Below are positions 37,276 to 46,024 of a stretch of DNA of 64,000 nucleotides, one piece after another. The notes beneath the pieces are model-generated. The model did not search any database and was not told the DNA's origin. It saw only the letters and a list, made by a program, of their open reading frames with translations. Each line of letters starts with the position of its first letter. Within the stretch, counting starts at the first letter, position 1. This stretch comes from Paucibacter sp. TC2R-5. Lineage in GTDB: Bacteria > Pseudomonadota > Gammaproteobacteria > Burkholderiales > Burkholderiaceae_C. The stretch lies in NCBI RefSeq assembly GCF_025717605.1, contig NZ_JAJIRQ010000009.1:1-64000 (forward strand), in the 5' to 3' direction. Position numbers and translations under genes: made by a program.

Positions 37276-38019
37276 ATGTTTTTTAAGCAAGTAAAACACT
37301 GGTTTGTTGTGCGAGCGAATGCGGCTCGCTGGCGGTCTATCCATGATTGGGCCGAAGGGCGCAATGCGCAGTTTCGGATTTCCAGGGACGGCCGCGGCTT
37401 CCTGATTGAGCAGCCCAAGGCTTTGCCTGGCAGTCTGCGCATCGAGTGGGGGCCGTCGCAGCGCGCCTACATCGAGGGCAACGAGTTGCGCATTCGCTGT
37501 GAATTGCGCTTGCATGGCGATCTGCAGATGATGGTGCTTTGTCGCAACCTGATGGACAAGCTGGAGTCTGCGGTGTTCGAGGCCTACACCGACACATTGA
37601 AGACCCGTGTGGATACCGACACGCCTGAAGAAATGCGCTGGTTGGTCATGTTTCCAAAATTCGGTCAAATCAGCTCCAAGCTGGTCCGCCAGCGCTTTGG
37701 CGCCGTGGGCGTCAACAAGGAATTGGTGGGCGCATGGCTAGAGGGCGATTTGAGCGAGGTCTTGGCGCAAGCAAGCCAGGACCTGCTGCCCGAGGGTCAG
37801 CCTTTTGTGCTGATGACGATGCGTGGCAATGCCTATTTGCGCACGGCGATGGCCGAGCCGACCTTGCCGCAGATCCAGGGCCTTGTGAAGCTGCTGGAGC
37901 TGGCCTGCCGGGAGTTGCTGCGGGTCAATGAAAGGCTCACCGACCGTGGGCCCTGGCCCACGACCACCTCGATTGCCTGGCAAAGCTCGCGCCCCGACGA
38001 GGATCCCGCTCAAGCCTGA
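37276..38019 (+). CDS. Conserved-looking hypothetical protein
   Basis: A 247-residue protein I do not recognise. It has no signal peptide or membrane helix and is mixed alpha/beta, with a basic N terminus (KHWFVVRANAARWRS), regular charged strands (LRIEWGPSQRAYIEG; ELRIRCELRLHGDL) and a long C-terminal helix pair (LVKLLELACRELLRVNERLTD). Codon use matches the neighbourhood. Its end overlaps the convergent phosphotransferase by 10 bp. The ATG is the only reasonable start, although its ribosome site is weak. Confidence 0.7.
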   Translation: MFFKQVKHWFVVRANAARWRSIHDWAEGRNAQFRISRDGRGFLIEQPKALPGSLRIEWGPSQRAYIEGNELRIRCELRLHGDLQMMVLCRNLMDKLESAVFEAYTDTLKTRVDTDTPEEMRWLVMFPKFGQISSKLVRQRFGAVGVNKELVGAWLEGDLSEVLAQASQDLLPEGQPFVLMTMRGNAYLRTAMAEPTLPQIQGLVKLLELACRELLRVNERLTDRGPWPTTTSIAWQSSRPDEDPAQA

Positions 38020-39104
38020 TCGGCTTGACGCTGCGCGAAGGTCCAGGCCAGGTCGGCCAGCGGTCTGGCGCCGGCGCCAGCGGCTTGGGCCTGTGCACTG
38101 GACGCCGTGCCGGTGCTGACGCGTTTGGCAATGCCTTGCAAAATAGCGGCGATGCGGAACAAGTTATAGGCCAGATAGAAATTCCAGTCGCGCTGCAATT
38201 GCTCAAGGTCACTGCGGCCGCAGCGCTCGCAGTAGCGGCGCAAATAGTCGGGCTCGAAGGGAATGCCCAGTGCCGCCAAATCCAGGCCGGCAAGCCCCCG
38301 CGCCGCCGATGAGCTGTGGATATGCCAGGTCATGCAGTGATAGCTGAAGTCAGCCAGGGGGTGTCCCAAGGTTGACAATTCCCAATCCAGAACGGCGACC
38401 ACGCGCGCTTGTTCGGGGTGAAAAACCAAATTGTCTAACCTGAAGTCCCCATGGACGATGGACACTTCAGCAGGGTCCAGTGCTGAGGCGGGGATATTGG
38501 CCGGCAGCCAAGCCATCAAGCGGTCCATCGCTTCGATCGGCGCGGTGTTGACGGTCAAGGAAGCCAGATACTGCTTGCTCCAGCGTCCGATTTGCCGCTC
38601 GAAGTAGTTGCCGGGCTTGCCGTAGTTGCCCAGCCCAATGGCCTGAGGGTTGATGCGGTGCAGGGCCGCGATGACGCGGTTCATCTCCGCGTAAATGGCT
38701 GAACGTTCAGGAGCACTCATGCCCGGCAGCGCCGGATCCCACAGAACCCGGCCAGGGATGAACTCCATGATGTAGAAAGCGCGGCCGATGAGGGACTCGT
38801 CTTCGCACAAAGCCAGCATTTGCGGTACCGGCACTTCACTGCCGGCAAGTGCCGACATCACCATGAATTCACGCTCGATCGCATGGGCCGATGGCAATAG
38901 CTTGGCCACCGCTGCCGGCTTGGAGCGCATCACATAGGCCCGGCCGGACGTGTTCAGCTTGTAAGTGGGGTTGGATTGCCCGCCCTTGAACTGCTCAATG
39001 CTCAAGGGGCCGGCAAAGCCGCTCAAATGCTTGCCAAGCCACAGCGCCAAGGCGTCGCTGTCTATCGCTTGCGAAGGGGCTTTTGTTCCGGTGAAGGCTT
39101 CCAT
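38010..39104 (-). CDS. Phosphotransferase family protein (APH/ACAD10-like)
   Basis: A 364-residue cytoplasmic kinase-like protein. It has the aminoglycoside-phosphotransferase fold with the glycine-rich FKGGQSNPTYKL, catalytic loop VHGDFRLDNLVFHP and metal-binding VLDWELSTLGHPLADFSY. This subgroup, similar to the kinase domain of ACAD10/11, is usually linked to 4-hydroxy fatty-acyl-CoA breakdown, not antibiotic resistance. ATG at 39102-39104 is chosen because it directly precedes the conserved part. It follows the Crp/Fnr gene on the same strand by 40 bp and may share its transcript. Confidence 0.88.
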   Translation of the reverse strand: MEAFTGTKAPSQAIDSDALALWLGKHLSGFAGPLSIEQFKGGQSNPTYKLNTSGRAYVMRSKPAAVAKLLPSAHAIEREFMVMSALAGSEVPVPQMLALCEDESLIGRAFYIMEFIPGRVLWDPALPGMSAPERSAIYAEMNRVIAALHRINPQAIGLGNYGKPGNYFERQIGRWSKQYLASLTVNTAPIEAMDRLMAWLPANIPASALDPAEVSIVHGDFRLDNLVFHPEQARVVAVLDWELSTLGHPLADFSYHCMTWHIHSSSAARGLAGLDLAALGIPFEPDYLRRYCERCGRSDLEQLQRDWNFYLAYNLFRIAAILQGIAKRVSTGTASSAQAQAAGAGARPLADLAWTFAQRQADQA

Positions 39105-39144
39105 GAGTCTCTTTAAAGTTGCAAGTCGTTGTATGTCATTTGGC

Positions 39145-39849
39145 TTAGCGGTTGGCAATCGCCAAGAGCTTCTCCCGACTTAGCACCACCAAGCGCGTGG
39201 GCTCGACGCGCACAGCGCCGTCTCGCTCCAGCGCCTTGAGTTCCTGATTGACCCGCTGGCGCGAGGCACCCAAGAGTTGCGCCAAGTCTTCTTGCGCCAA
39301 CTGCAAGCCGATGCGTATCTCCTCGCCTTGGCGCACCCCATAGGAGCGCGCCAGCAGCAAGATCTGCTTGGCCAAGCGCGAGGCCAGGGGCAGGGTATTG
39401 AGGTCTTCCACCGCATTGAACATCAGCCGCAAGCGGCGGCAGTTCAGGCGCAACAGCGCTTCGTAAAGCTCGGTGTGGCGCTGTAGCAGTTCTCTGAAAT
39501 CCGGCTTGCGCACGATCAGCAAGGTGGTGTCGCCATGCGTCGTTGCGTCGTGGGTGCGCGGCATTCCGTCGAATAAAGAGATATCGCCAAACCATGTTCC
39601 GGGCTCTACATAAGTCAAAGATACCTGCTTGCCCGCCAAAGACACCGAGCTGATCCGCACAGCGCCCTTGGCGACTCCCACCCATTCCTCGGCGGCCTCG
39701 CCTCTGCAAGACAATAAGACGTCATCGCCCAAGCGGCGCACCGTGGCGCGCGACAAAATGTCCTCGCGCAAGGGCTCCGACAGTTTGGAAAACCAAGAAC
39801 CGGCGTCGATTTCGCTGCGTTCGCTGAGTGTAAGAACCGTGCTATTCAT
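39145..39849 (-). CDS. Crp/Fnr-family transcription regulator
   Basis: A 234-residue regulator. The cyclic-nucleotide-like beta-roll sensor (about 15-140) contains GTWFGDISLFDG, and the C-terminal winged helix has LAQEDLAQLLGASRQRVNQELKALERDG as recognition region. No N-terminal cysteine cluster is present, so it is not an FNR-type iron-sulfur sensor. The ligand is unknown. ATG at 39847-39849 starts MNSTVLTLSE; longer frames are unlikely. It is divergent from the FimV-like gene, with a 242-bp gap that could hold its sites. Confidence 0.88.
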   Translation of the reverse strand: MNSTVLTLSERSEIDAGSWFSKLSEPLREDILSRATVRRLGDDVLLSCRGEAAEEWVGVAKGAVRISSVSLAGKQVSLTYVEPGTWFGDISLFDGMPRTHDATTHGDTTLLIVRKPDFRELLQRHTELYEALLRLNCRRLRLMFNAVEDLNTLPLASRLAKQILLLARSYGVRQGEEIRIGLQLAQEDLAQLLGASRQRVNQELKALERDGAVRVEPTRLVVLSREKLLAIANR

Positions 39850-40091
39850 ACTGAGTCGCTGAAGTGACAACAGGGTATTGCCTGCCTTGCTTTCGATTGT
39901 CCATGAGTGCGGCGCCGCCGATTCAAGAGCGCGCGCGGGTGCGTCGGCAATGCGCCCCGTCAATTGGGCAGCCAAGCGGCCTTGTTTGCCGCCGCTGATC
40001 CTGCGAGCACATATACAACGCCGAGCTAGATGGCCGGATTGATGCGTGGTCAGCCATGCTAGAGTCAGCCGAAATAACATTGGCCCCTGGC

Positions 40092-42329
40092 ATGGACCGA
40101 GATAACGCAGTGCCCCCCACTCATTTACGCGGCGCCGCTTGGCGCATTTGCTCGCTCAGCGCCTTGGCATTGGCCCTCATGGCTCAGCTTGGCAATGCGC
40201 AAGCCTTGGGGCTGGGCCGTCCACAAGTTCTTTCGGTGCTGGGTCAACCCTTGGTCTTGTCGTTCCCGCTGAGTTTGCGGGCCGGTGAGTCCTTGTCCAT
40301 GGACTGCGTATCGGCCGAAGTCATGGCAGGTGGCGCGAAGCTGCCTGCCAACAAGGTCGGCGTTCGCCTGGAGGGTGAAAGCGAGACCAGTTTGCGGGCG
40401 ATTCGAGTTCTCAGCTCGGTGCCGATTGAGGAGCCGATTCTGAGTGTCACCTTGAGCCTTGGATGCCCGGCCCGGTTGACGCGTCAGTTCAGTGCCTTGA
40501 TGGACCCGCCGAGCGCGCAAGACGGCGCTTCGCCCGAGCCGCATACGAGCGGCGAAAGCCCGCGCGTTTTGTCACCGGCCTTGCGGGCTGCATTGGCCAC
40601 CACAGACGCCAAACCGAAAGAGCTGCTGGGGGCGAATTTGTCGGATGCCATCGGGCAAGAGCGTCTGACTGCCGCCAAGCCTGCGCCTGCCGGGGGTAGC
40701 AAGGCGCAGGGCAAGGCAGGCTCGAAGAGCAGCGCGACTGAATCGGCCGCAAAGTCTGTTGTTAAGCAGTCCGATGCTTTGCCAGAATCGGCGCCGCCAA
40801 GCGCCGCAAGCCGCTCGCAAACGACAAAAGCTGCGCCAACTGCAAAGACAGAGAAGACTTCGGTTGCGAGCTTGACCGAGCCGAAGCTGCGTTTGGAAGC
40901 CTTTGATCCGAATTCCGCCGCAGCGAACAATTCGGCCGCCGCTGCTTCTGCGGCAGAGGCTGCCCTGGCGCGCTTGCAGAAGGTCGAGTCGGGCCTGCTT
41001 GGCTTGCAATCGGAGTATCGCGGTGATGCGCTGAAGCTGAACGCTATGCGGCAAGGTCTCGAGGCGGGGGCGGCGCCAACGCCCGCTAATGCCTTCAGTC
41101 CTTTGACATGGGTCTTGGGGGCGCTCGCGCTGCTGCTCAGCCTTGCCACAGCTTATCTGTGGCGCAAGCAGTCTCAACATCAAACGGGTGGCGACAGCAA
41201 TTGGTGGGGGCATGCGCCCGAAGTCGCTGAGTCTCATGCAGGAAGCTCAAGTGATTCGCGGCCGTCGGGCGAAGCGCAGAACGTGGAGCTAGCGCAGCCA
41301 CTCAAGGCGGAGCAACTGAACGCCGAAACAGGGGCCGCTGCGCCGCCGATTGCTGCGCCGCAAGAGCAGACGATTGCATTGCCTCATAGCGTCGGCGCCG
41401 AATATGCGCCCATTCCGAACACCATGCCGGCCGAGTTGCCCGACAAAGAGTTGTCCAGCTTGGCGCGATTCTCTCAGTTGATGGCCGCCGAGCCCAATCA
41501 TGAGCCGCTGAGCGTGCAGTTTATTGATCCGTCCGACAGCATTGCCGCCGCATTCGGCGGGGTGGGCGCGGAGGGCACAGCTAAGACTCAGGCAGCCACA
41601 GACCAGCACCTTGTCAGCGTTGAAGAGTTGATCGACCTGGAGCAGCAGGTCGATTTCTTCTTGGTCTTGGGGCAGGACGAGGCCGCTGTCGACTTGCTGC
41701 ATGGCCAACTGAGGCAGGGTGCAGACGGTGCCAATCACTCGGCATTGCCCTATCTGAAGCTGATGGAGATTTGCCAGCAGCGCGGAGACGCGCTGGCCTT
41801 TGCCGATATCGCGGGCCGCTACGCCCTTGAGTTCAATACTTCGCCACCAGCCTGGGATGTGAATTTGGAGTTAGGGCAGGGGCTTGAAGCCTATCCCGCC
41901 GTGATCAGCAGCCTGCAGTCACGTTGGTCCGACAGTGGTGCCAGCATGGTGGCGCTGCAGAAATTGCTGTCGTCCAGAGACGGGCGATCGGCGAGCTTTG
42001 ATTTGCCGGCTTTGCGCGATCTTTTGTTGCTCTACAGCGTTGCGCGCGACCGCTCGGAGCATGAGGTGCGCGGCGAAGAAATTGATCTGTTTTTGCCCCT
42101 GGAGACCGACTTCCAGGCCGGCCATCCAACTGGTTTTGATCTGATGGCTACCATGGTTTGGCAGGGCAAGCCCGGCACGGGCTCGGACGCTGGCGGATCA
42201 GGGGGTAGTAGCGGCGCCGCGCCCCTGGCCAGGGACGTGGACATCGGCGTGGACATCTTGCTCGACGATGTTGTGAGCGCCCATGTGCCTAGCAGCACTG
42301 CGCCAAGCACTGGCTCGGGCAAGTTCTGA
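40092..42329 (+). CDS. FimV-like membrane protein (second copy)
   Basis: A 745-residue FimV-type envelope protein. The signal helix leads to AQALGLGRPQVLSVLGQPL, the typical FimV N-terminal domain start. A long Ala/Ser/Pro/Lys linker, a short coiled coil (about 285-320) and a membrane helix (about 335-357, WVLGALALLLSLATAYLW) follow. The acidic cytoplasmic part is helical (VEELIDLEQQVDFFLVLGQDEAAVDLL, in two pieces), like the FimV TPR region. Unlike the gene at 60177 I see no LysM domain. FimV proteins help type IV pili, twitching or polar assembly; this one's role is unknown. ATG 40092 is preferred; 40056 is also possible. Confidence 0.75.
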   Translation: MDRDNAVPPTHLRGAAWRICSLSALALALMAQLGNAQALGLGRPQVLSVLGQPLVLSFPLSLRAGESLSMDCVSAEVMAGGAKLPANKVGVRLEGESETSLRAIRVLSSVPIEEPILSVTLSLGCPARLTRQFSALMDPPSAQDGASPEPHTSGESPRVLSPALRAALATTDAKPKELLGANLSDAIGQERLTAAKPAPAGGSKAQGKAGSKSSATESAAKSVVKQSDALPESAPPSAASRSQTTKAAPTAKTEKTSVASLTEPKLRLEAFDPNSAAANNSAAAASAAEAALARLQKVESGLLGLQSEYRGDALKLNAMRQGLEAGAAPTPANAFSPLTWVLGALALLLSLATAYLWRKQSQHQTGGDSNWWGHAPEVAESHAGSSSDSRPSGEAQNVELAQPLKAEQLNAETGAAAPPIAAPQEQTIALPHSVGAEYAPIPNTMPAELPDKELSSLARFSQLMAAEPNHEPLSVQFIDPSDSIAAAFGGVGAEGTAKTQAATDQHLVSVEELIDLEQQVDFFLVLGQDEAAVDLLHGQLRQGADGANHSALPYLKLMEICQQRGDALAFADIAGRYALEFNTSPPAWDVNLELGQGLEAYPAVISSLQSRWSDSGASMVALQKLLSSRDGRSASFDLPALRDLLLLYSVARDRSEHEVRGEEIDLFLPLETDFQAGHPTGFDLMATMVWQGKPGTGSDAGGSGGSSGAAPLARDVDIGVDILLDDVVSAHVPSSTAPSTGSGKF

Positions 42330-43505
42330 TCAAAGTTGCTGCAGCAGCGCCAGGGCCTGCTGCAGGGTTTCGTCCCGTTTGGCAAAGCAAAACCTGATGA
42401 TGGTCTGGCTGTCGCCTTCCGAATAAAAGGCCGACATCGGGATCGCCGCGACGCCCAGTTCCCGGATCAGCCACTCGCAAGCACTTTGACCCGGCATGTC
42501 ACCCAGCCGTGCGACAGCACGGTAATCCACAGACTGAAAGTAGCTGCCCTCGCAGGGCAGCAGTCGCAGATTCGAGCCAGCTAAACCGGCTCGGAACAAA
42601 TCGCGCTTGCGCTGATAGAAGGCAGGCAGCTGCAGATAGGGCTGCGGGTCTTGCAGGTAAGCTGCCAGCCCGTATTGCATCGGCGTATTGACCGTGAACA
42701 CGTTGTACTGATGGACCTTGCGGAACTCGTGCATCAAGCTTTTGGGGGCCAGCACATAACCGATCTTCCAACCGGTGACATGAAATGTTTTGCCAAAGCT
42801 GCTGACGATGAAGCTGCGGGCCTGCAACTCGGGGTGGGACGCGACGCTCAGGTGCTGGGCGCCGTCATACACCATATGTTCATAGACCTCGTCGCTGAGC
42901 ACCAGCACCTCGGTGCCACGCAAGGTGTCTGCCAAGGCTTGCATTTCTTGCGACGACCAAACGGTGGCGCTGGGGTTGTGCGGCGTATTGATGATCACTG
43001 CACGCGTGCGCGGTGTGATGGCAGCGGCCAGGCGCTCAAAGTCGGGGCGAAAGGTTCCCGGCGTCAAGGGTACTCGCACCGCCACGCCACCGGCCAACTC
43101 GATATTGGGCAGATAGCTGTCGTAGCAGGGCTCCAAGACGATGACCTCGTCCCCGGGGTGAACGATGCTCAGCAAAACCGTCAGGATCGCTTGTGTGGCG
43201 CCGGCCGTGATGGTGATTTCGTCTTCGACGCCATAGCTGTGGCCATACATTGCCGCCACCTTGGCTGCGACGGCCTGCCGCAGCAAGAGAACACCAGGCA
43301 TCGGCGGATACTGATTGTGATGGGCCCGCATTGCTGCGTTGACCGCATCCAGCAAGGCCGGGTCACCATCAAAATCGGGGAAGCCTTGCCCCAGATTGAC
43401 GGCCCCATGTGCTTGGGCCAGGGCCGACATGGTGCTGAAGATGGTGGTGCCGACGCGAGGCAGGCGGCTGCGTAGTTGCGGTGTTAGGGGCGTGAACTTG
43501 CTCAT
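42330..43505 (-). CDS. PLP-dependent aminotransferase, methionine aminotransferase (YbdL)-like
   Basis: A 391-residue fold-type I aminotransferase. The N-terminal NLGQGFPDF, the AGATQAIL cofactor-binding turn, NTPHNPS and the PLP lysine in SSFGKTFHVTGWKIGY are all present, and the C terminus IRFCFAKRDETL carries the carboxylate-binding Arg. The pattern fits the YbdL/kynurenine aminotransferase group, which accepts methionine and aromatic amino acids. The stop abuts the stop of the FimV-like gene; TGATCA at 42327-42332 serves both strands. Confidence 0.9.
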   Translation of the reverse strand: MSKFTPLTPQLRSRLPRVGTTIFSTMSALAQAHGAVNLGQGFPDFDGDPALLDAVNAAMRAHHNQYPPMPGVLLLRQAVAAKVAAMYGHSYGVEDEITITAGATQAILTVLLSIVHPGDEVIVLEPCYDSYLPNIELAGGVAVRVPLTPGTFRPDFERLAAAITPRTRAVIINTPHNPSATVWSSQEMQALADTLRGTEVLVLSDEVYEHMVYDGAQHLSVASHPELQARSFIVSSFGKTFHVTGWKIGYVLAPKSLMHEFRKVHQYNVFTVNTPMQYGLAAYLQDPQPYLQLPAFYQRKRDLFRAGLAGSNLRLLPCEGSYFQSVDYRAVARLGDMPGQSACEWLIRELGVAAIPMSAFYSEGDSQTIIRFCFAKRDETLQQALALLQQL

Positions 43506-43524
43506 CTGGGCAGGGGGCTTCAGC

Positions 43525-44469
43525 TCAAAGACTGTAATCGGTGGTGTCGCCGCTCATCGCTCGCTCCAGCAGGTGTCGGTTCAGCCGGTCGGACAGCAGT
43601 TCGGCAAAGCTGTAGACATAGTTGCGCAGATAGGCGCCGCGCTTGAAGGCGATTCGGGTGACGTTTTGGCCAAACAAATGACCCAGCGGGCGTGCGACGA
43701 GATCGCCCCCAGGCGAGTCTTCGCGCACCGCCATCTCGGCCACGATGCCTATGCCCATGCCTAAGCGAACATAGGTTTTGATGACATCGGAGTCGATCGC
43801 TTCGAGCACAAAATTGGGATGCAAATTGCGCGCCGCAAAGGCTTTGTCGATGCGGGTGCGGCCGGTGAAACTGGGGTGATAGGACACGATGGGTTCACTG
43901 GCCAACTGCTCAAGCGTCGGCCGCTCGACCTGCGCCAGCGGATGGCCAGCCGGGACGACCAAGACATGCTGCCACTCGTAGCAGGGCAGGCTGACCAGCT
44001 CCTCGATATGGGCGAGCGATTCGGTCGCCAGGCCCACATCAGCGCTGTCGTCCAGCAGCATGCGCACGACTTGGTCGGGCGTGCCCTGATGCAGGCTGAC
44101 GCGCACCAAGGGCAGTTGGCGGCGCAGTTGCGCCACCGGCCCTGGCAACACATAGCGGGCTTGCGTATGGGTGGTGGCGATCGAGAGCGTGCCGCTGTCT
44201 TGCTTGGAGAATTCCTCGCCGATGCGCTTCAGATTGCCCACCTCGCGCATGATGATCTCGATCGCGGCCAGCACTTGCTGGCCGGGTTCGGTGATGCGGC
44301 GCAGGCGTTTGCCGTGGCGCGAGAAGATGTCGATGCCCAGCTCTTCTTCCAACTCCAGAATCGCTTTTGAAACGCCGGGCTGGGATGTGAACAAGGCCTT
44401 GGCGGTCTCGGTCAGGTTGAGATTGCGCCGCGCCGCTTCCTGTACAAAGCGGAATTGATGCAGATTCAT
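43525..44469 (-). CDS. cysB: LysR-type regulator CysB
   Basis: Activates sulfate uptake and cysteine synthesis genes with O- or N-acetylserine as inducer. The protein has 314 residues. The start MNLHQFRFVQEAARRNLNLTETAKAL and the helix-turn-helix SQPGVSKAILELEEELG are characteristic of CysB/Cbl. The effector domain keeps TTHTQARYVLP, the sulfate/acetylserine-binding loop. Its ATG overlaps the CbiX-type gene stop by 4 bp, so the two are coupled. Confidence 0.93.
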   Translation of the reverse strand: MNLHQFRFVQEAARRNLNLTETAKALFTSQPGVSKAILELEEELGIDIFSRHGKRLRRITEPGQQVLAAIEIIMREVGNLKRIGEEFSKQDSGTLSIATTHTQARYVLPGPVAQLRRQLPLVRVSLHQGTPDQVVRMLLDDSADVGLATESLAHIEELVSLPCYEWQHVLVVPAGHPLAQVERPTLEQLASEPIVSYHPSFTGRTRIDKAFAARNLHPNFVLEAIDSDVIKTYVRLGMGIGIVAEMAVREDSPGGDLVARPLGHLFGQNVTRIAFKRGAYLRNYVYSFAELLSDRLNRHLLERAMSGDTTDYSL

Positions 44470-44864
44470 GGTCTTGCGTCGGGGCTGCCGGCAGGTCCGT
44501 CCAGCCAGGCAAGGCTGGCCTCGGTCATTGCCTGCACCACCGTCTCTTGATCGCCCAAAGCCGGGTGCAGCAGCCATTCGACCGCAGGCCCGCAGGTTTC
44601 GCGCAAGCGCTCAAGCAGCGGCGGGATATCGCGCCGCACATGGCCGCCGGTGCCGAGAAACATGGGCACGATGTGGATGCGCCGGCAGCCCATAGCAACC
44701 AACTCGTGGGCGGCGGTTTCCAGCTCGGGCTGCATGAATTCCAGAAACGCCAAGCGCATGGCCAGCTGGGGCCGGCGCAGCGCAATTCGTTTGCTGACTT
44801 CATGGAAAGGCCTTGCCCAATCGGGGTCGCGCGCGCCATGAGCAAACAGGAGTAAGCCGTCCAT
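44466..44864 (-). CDS. CbiX/SirB-type chelatase, single-domain
   Basis: A 132-residue small chelatase of the CbiX short/SirB type, which inserts cobalt or iron into sirohydrochlorin. Metal-binding His9 lies in LLLFAHGARDP and His75 in LGTGGHVRRDIP, matching the family's two-His pattern. Lying directly before cysB and coupled to it, it most likely serves siroheme synthesis for sulfite reductase. The alternative is cobalamin synthesis. ATG at 44862-44864 is chosen because the family starts here. Confidence 0.88.
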   Translation of the reverse strand: MDGLLLFAHGARDPDWARPFHEVSKRIALRRPQLAMRLAFLEFMQPELETAAHELVAMGCRRIHIVPMFLGTGGHVRRDIPPLLERLRETCGPAVEWLLHPALGDQETVVQAMTEASLAWLDGPAGSPDARP

Positions 44865-44878
44865 CGTGTGTGTTTCTT

Positions 44879-46024
44879 TCAGCGGTAACGCACCAGCCAG
44901 CCGAAGGCGGCCAGCGACAGGGCGAGGTAGAACAAGCTGGGGCCGGTCGCAACCAGCCAGGGAACCCAGTTTTGCAAGATGCCGACATGGCCTGCGACGT
45001 TGTTGAGCAAGACAAAACTGATGCCCAGCATGATGCCGCCAAAAACCTTCAGGCTGATGCCCCCGGCACGACCATGGAGATAGGCAAAGGGCAGCGCCAA
45101 AGCGACCATCACAAAGCAGGCAAAAGGATAGATGGCCTTGCGCCAAAACTGAATCTTGTGGACTTGAGCTGACTGCTCCTGGGCCGACAGATGTTGGGTG
45201 TAGCGGTAGAGCTCCAAGGTTGACATAGAGGCGGCGGGCAAGACCGCCGCAGCGATCACGCCGGCATGCAGCGAGCTCTTCCAGTTCAGCTCGGCCAACT
45301 TGGTTTCGCGCACCACCCGCAGCGTTTCCTTGTCGCCCACAGATGCCGGGGAATTCACCTTGTCGCTGACACTGACCCATTCGGTTTGCGTCACGTCCGA
45401 CAAGCGCCAAAACCCTTTGGCATCCACCATGGCATGGCTTGCGGCCAAGCGTGCAACCAGACCACCGGCATGATCAAACTCGAAAATTCGCACGCCTTGC
45501 AAGCGGCCCGATGCATCCGCTTGGCTGACATTGATCGAGAAACTGCGCTCTTGGCCATCGATCAGTTGATGGTCTTTGAGCCAGGCGCCTCGCCGGGTCT
45601 GTTCGGCGGCGCCGACGAATCGAGCTCGCATGGTATCCGCCTGCAAGTCGAAATAGGGCACGGCCAAATCACCCACCAAAAATGTCAGGGCCGCAAAGGC
45701 AGCTGCCAGATAGGCCAGCAAGCCAAGTGCTCGCCCTGGCCCCAAGCCGCCGGTGCGCAGAATCGTGAATTCGCTGGACTGCGCCATGCCCGCCAGGGAG
45801 TAAATGCTGCCTATCAACACGGCAATCGGGAACAACTGGTAGAAGTGCCCCGGAATGTCCATCAAGGCCAGCAAGGCTGCTTTGAAGGCGCCGGCTTCGA
45901 CGCGGCGCATATTGTCGAGTTCGTCGATAAAGTCGATGAAGAAGAACAGCGACAAGAAGGCCAGGGACACAAAAAACACCGAGCCGACGATGTCGCGGTA
46001 AAGCAAACGGCGCACCGTCTTCAT
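44879..46024 (-). CDS. lptG: LPS export permease LptG
   Basis: An inner-membrane component of the Lpt bridge that lifts lipopolysaccharide out of the membrane. The protein has 381 residues with six helices, three at each end, around a periplasmic beta-jellyroll domain. Family features are the N-terminal KTVRRLLYRDIVGSV and the SSEFTILRTGG coupling segment. It starts within the lptF stop (ATGA overlap) and ends 14 bp before the CbiX-type gene. Confidence 0.95.
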   Translation of the reverse strand: MKTVRRLLYRDIVGSVFFVSLAFLSLFFFIDFIDELDNMRRVEAGAFKAALLALMDIPGHFYQLFPIAVLIGSIYSLAGMAQSSEFTILRTGGLGPGRALGLLAYLAAAFAALTFLVGDLAVPYFDLQADTMRARFVGAAEQTRRGAWLKDHQLIDGQERSFSINVSQADASGRLQGVRIFEFDHAGGLVARLAASHAMVDAKGFWRLSDVTQTEWVSVSDKVNSPASVGDKETLRVVRETKLAELNWKSSLHAGVIAAAVLPAASMSTLELYRYTQHLSAQEQSAQVHKIQFWRKAIYPFACFVMVALALPFAYLHGRAGGISLKVFGGIMLGISFVLLNNVAGHVGILQNWVPWLVATGPSLFYLALSLAAFGWLVRYR

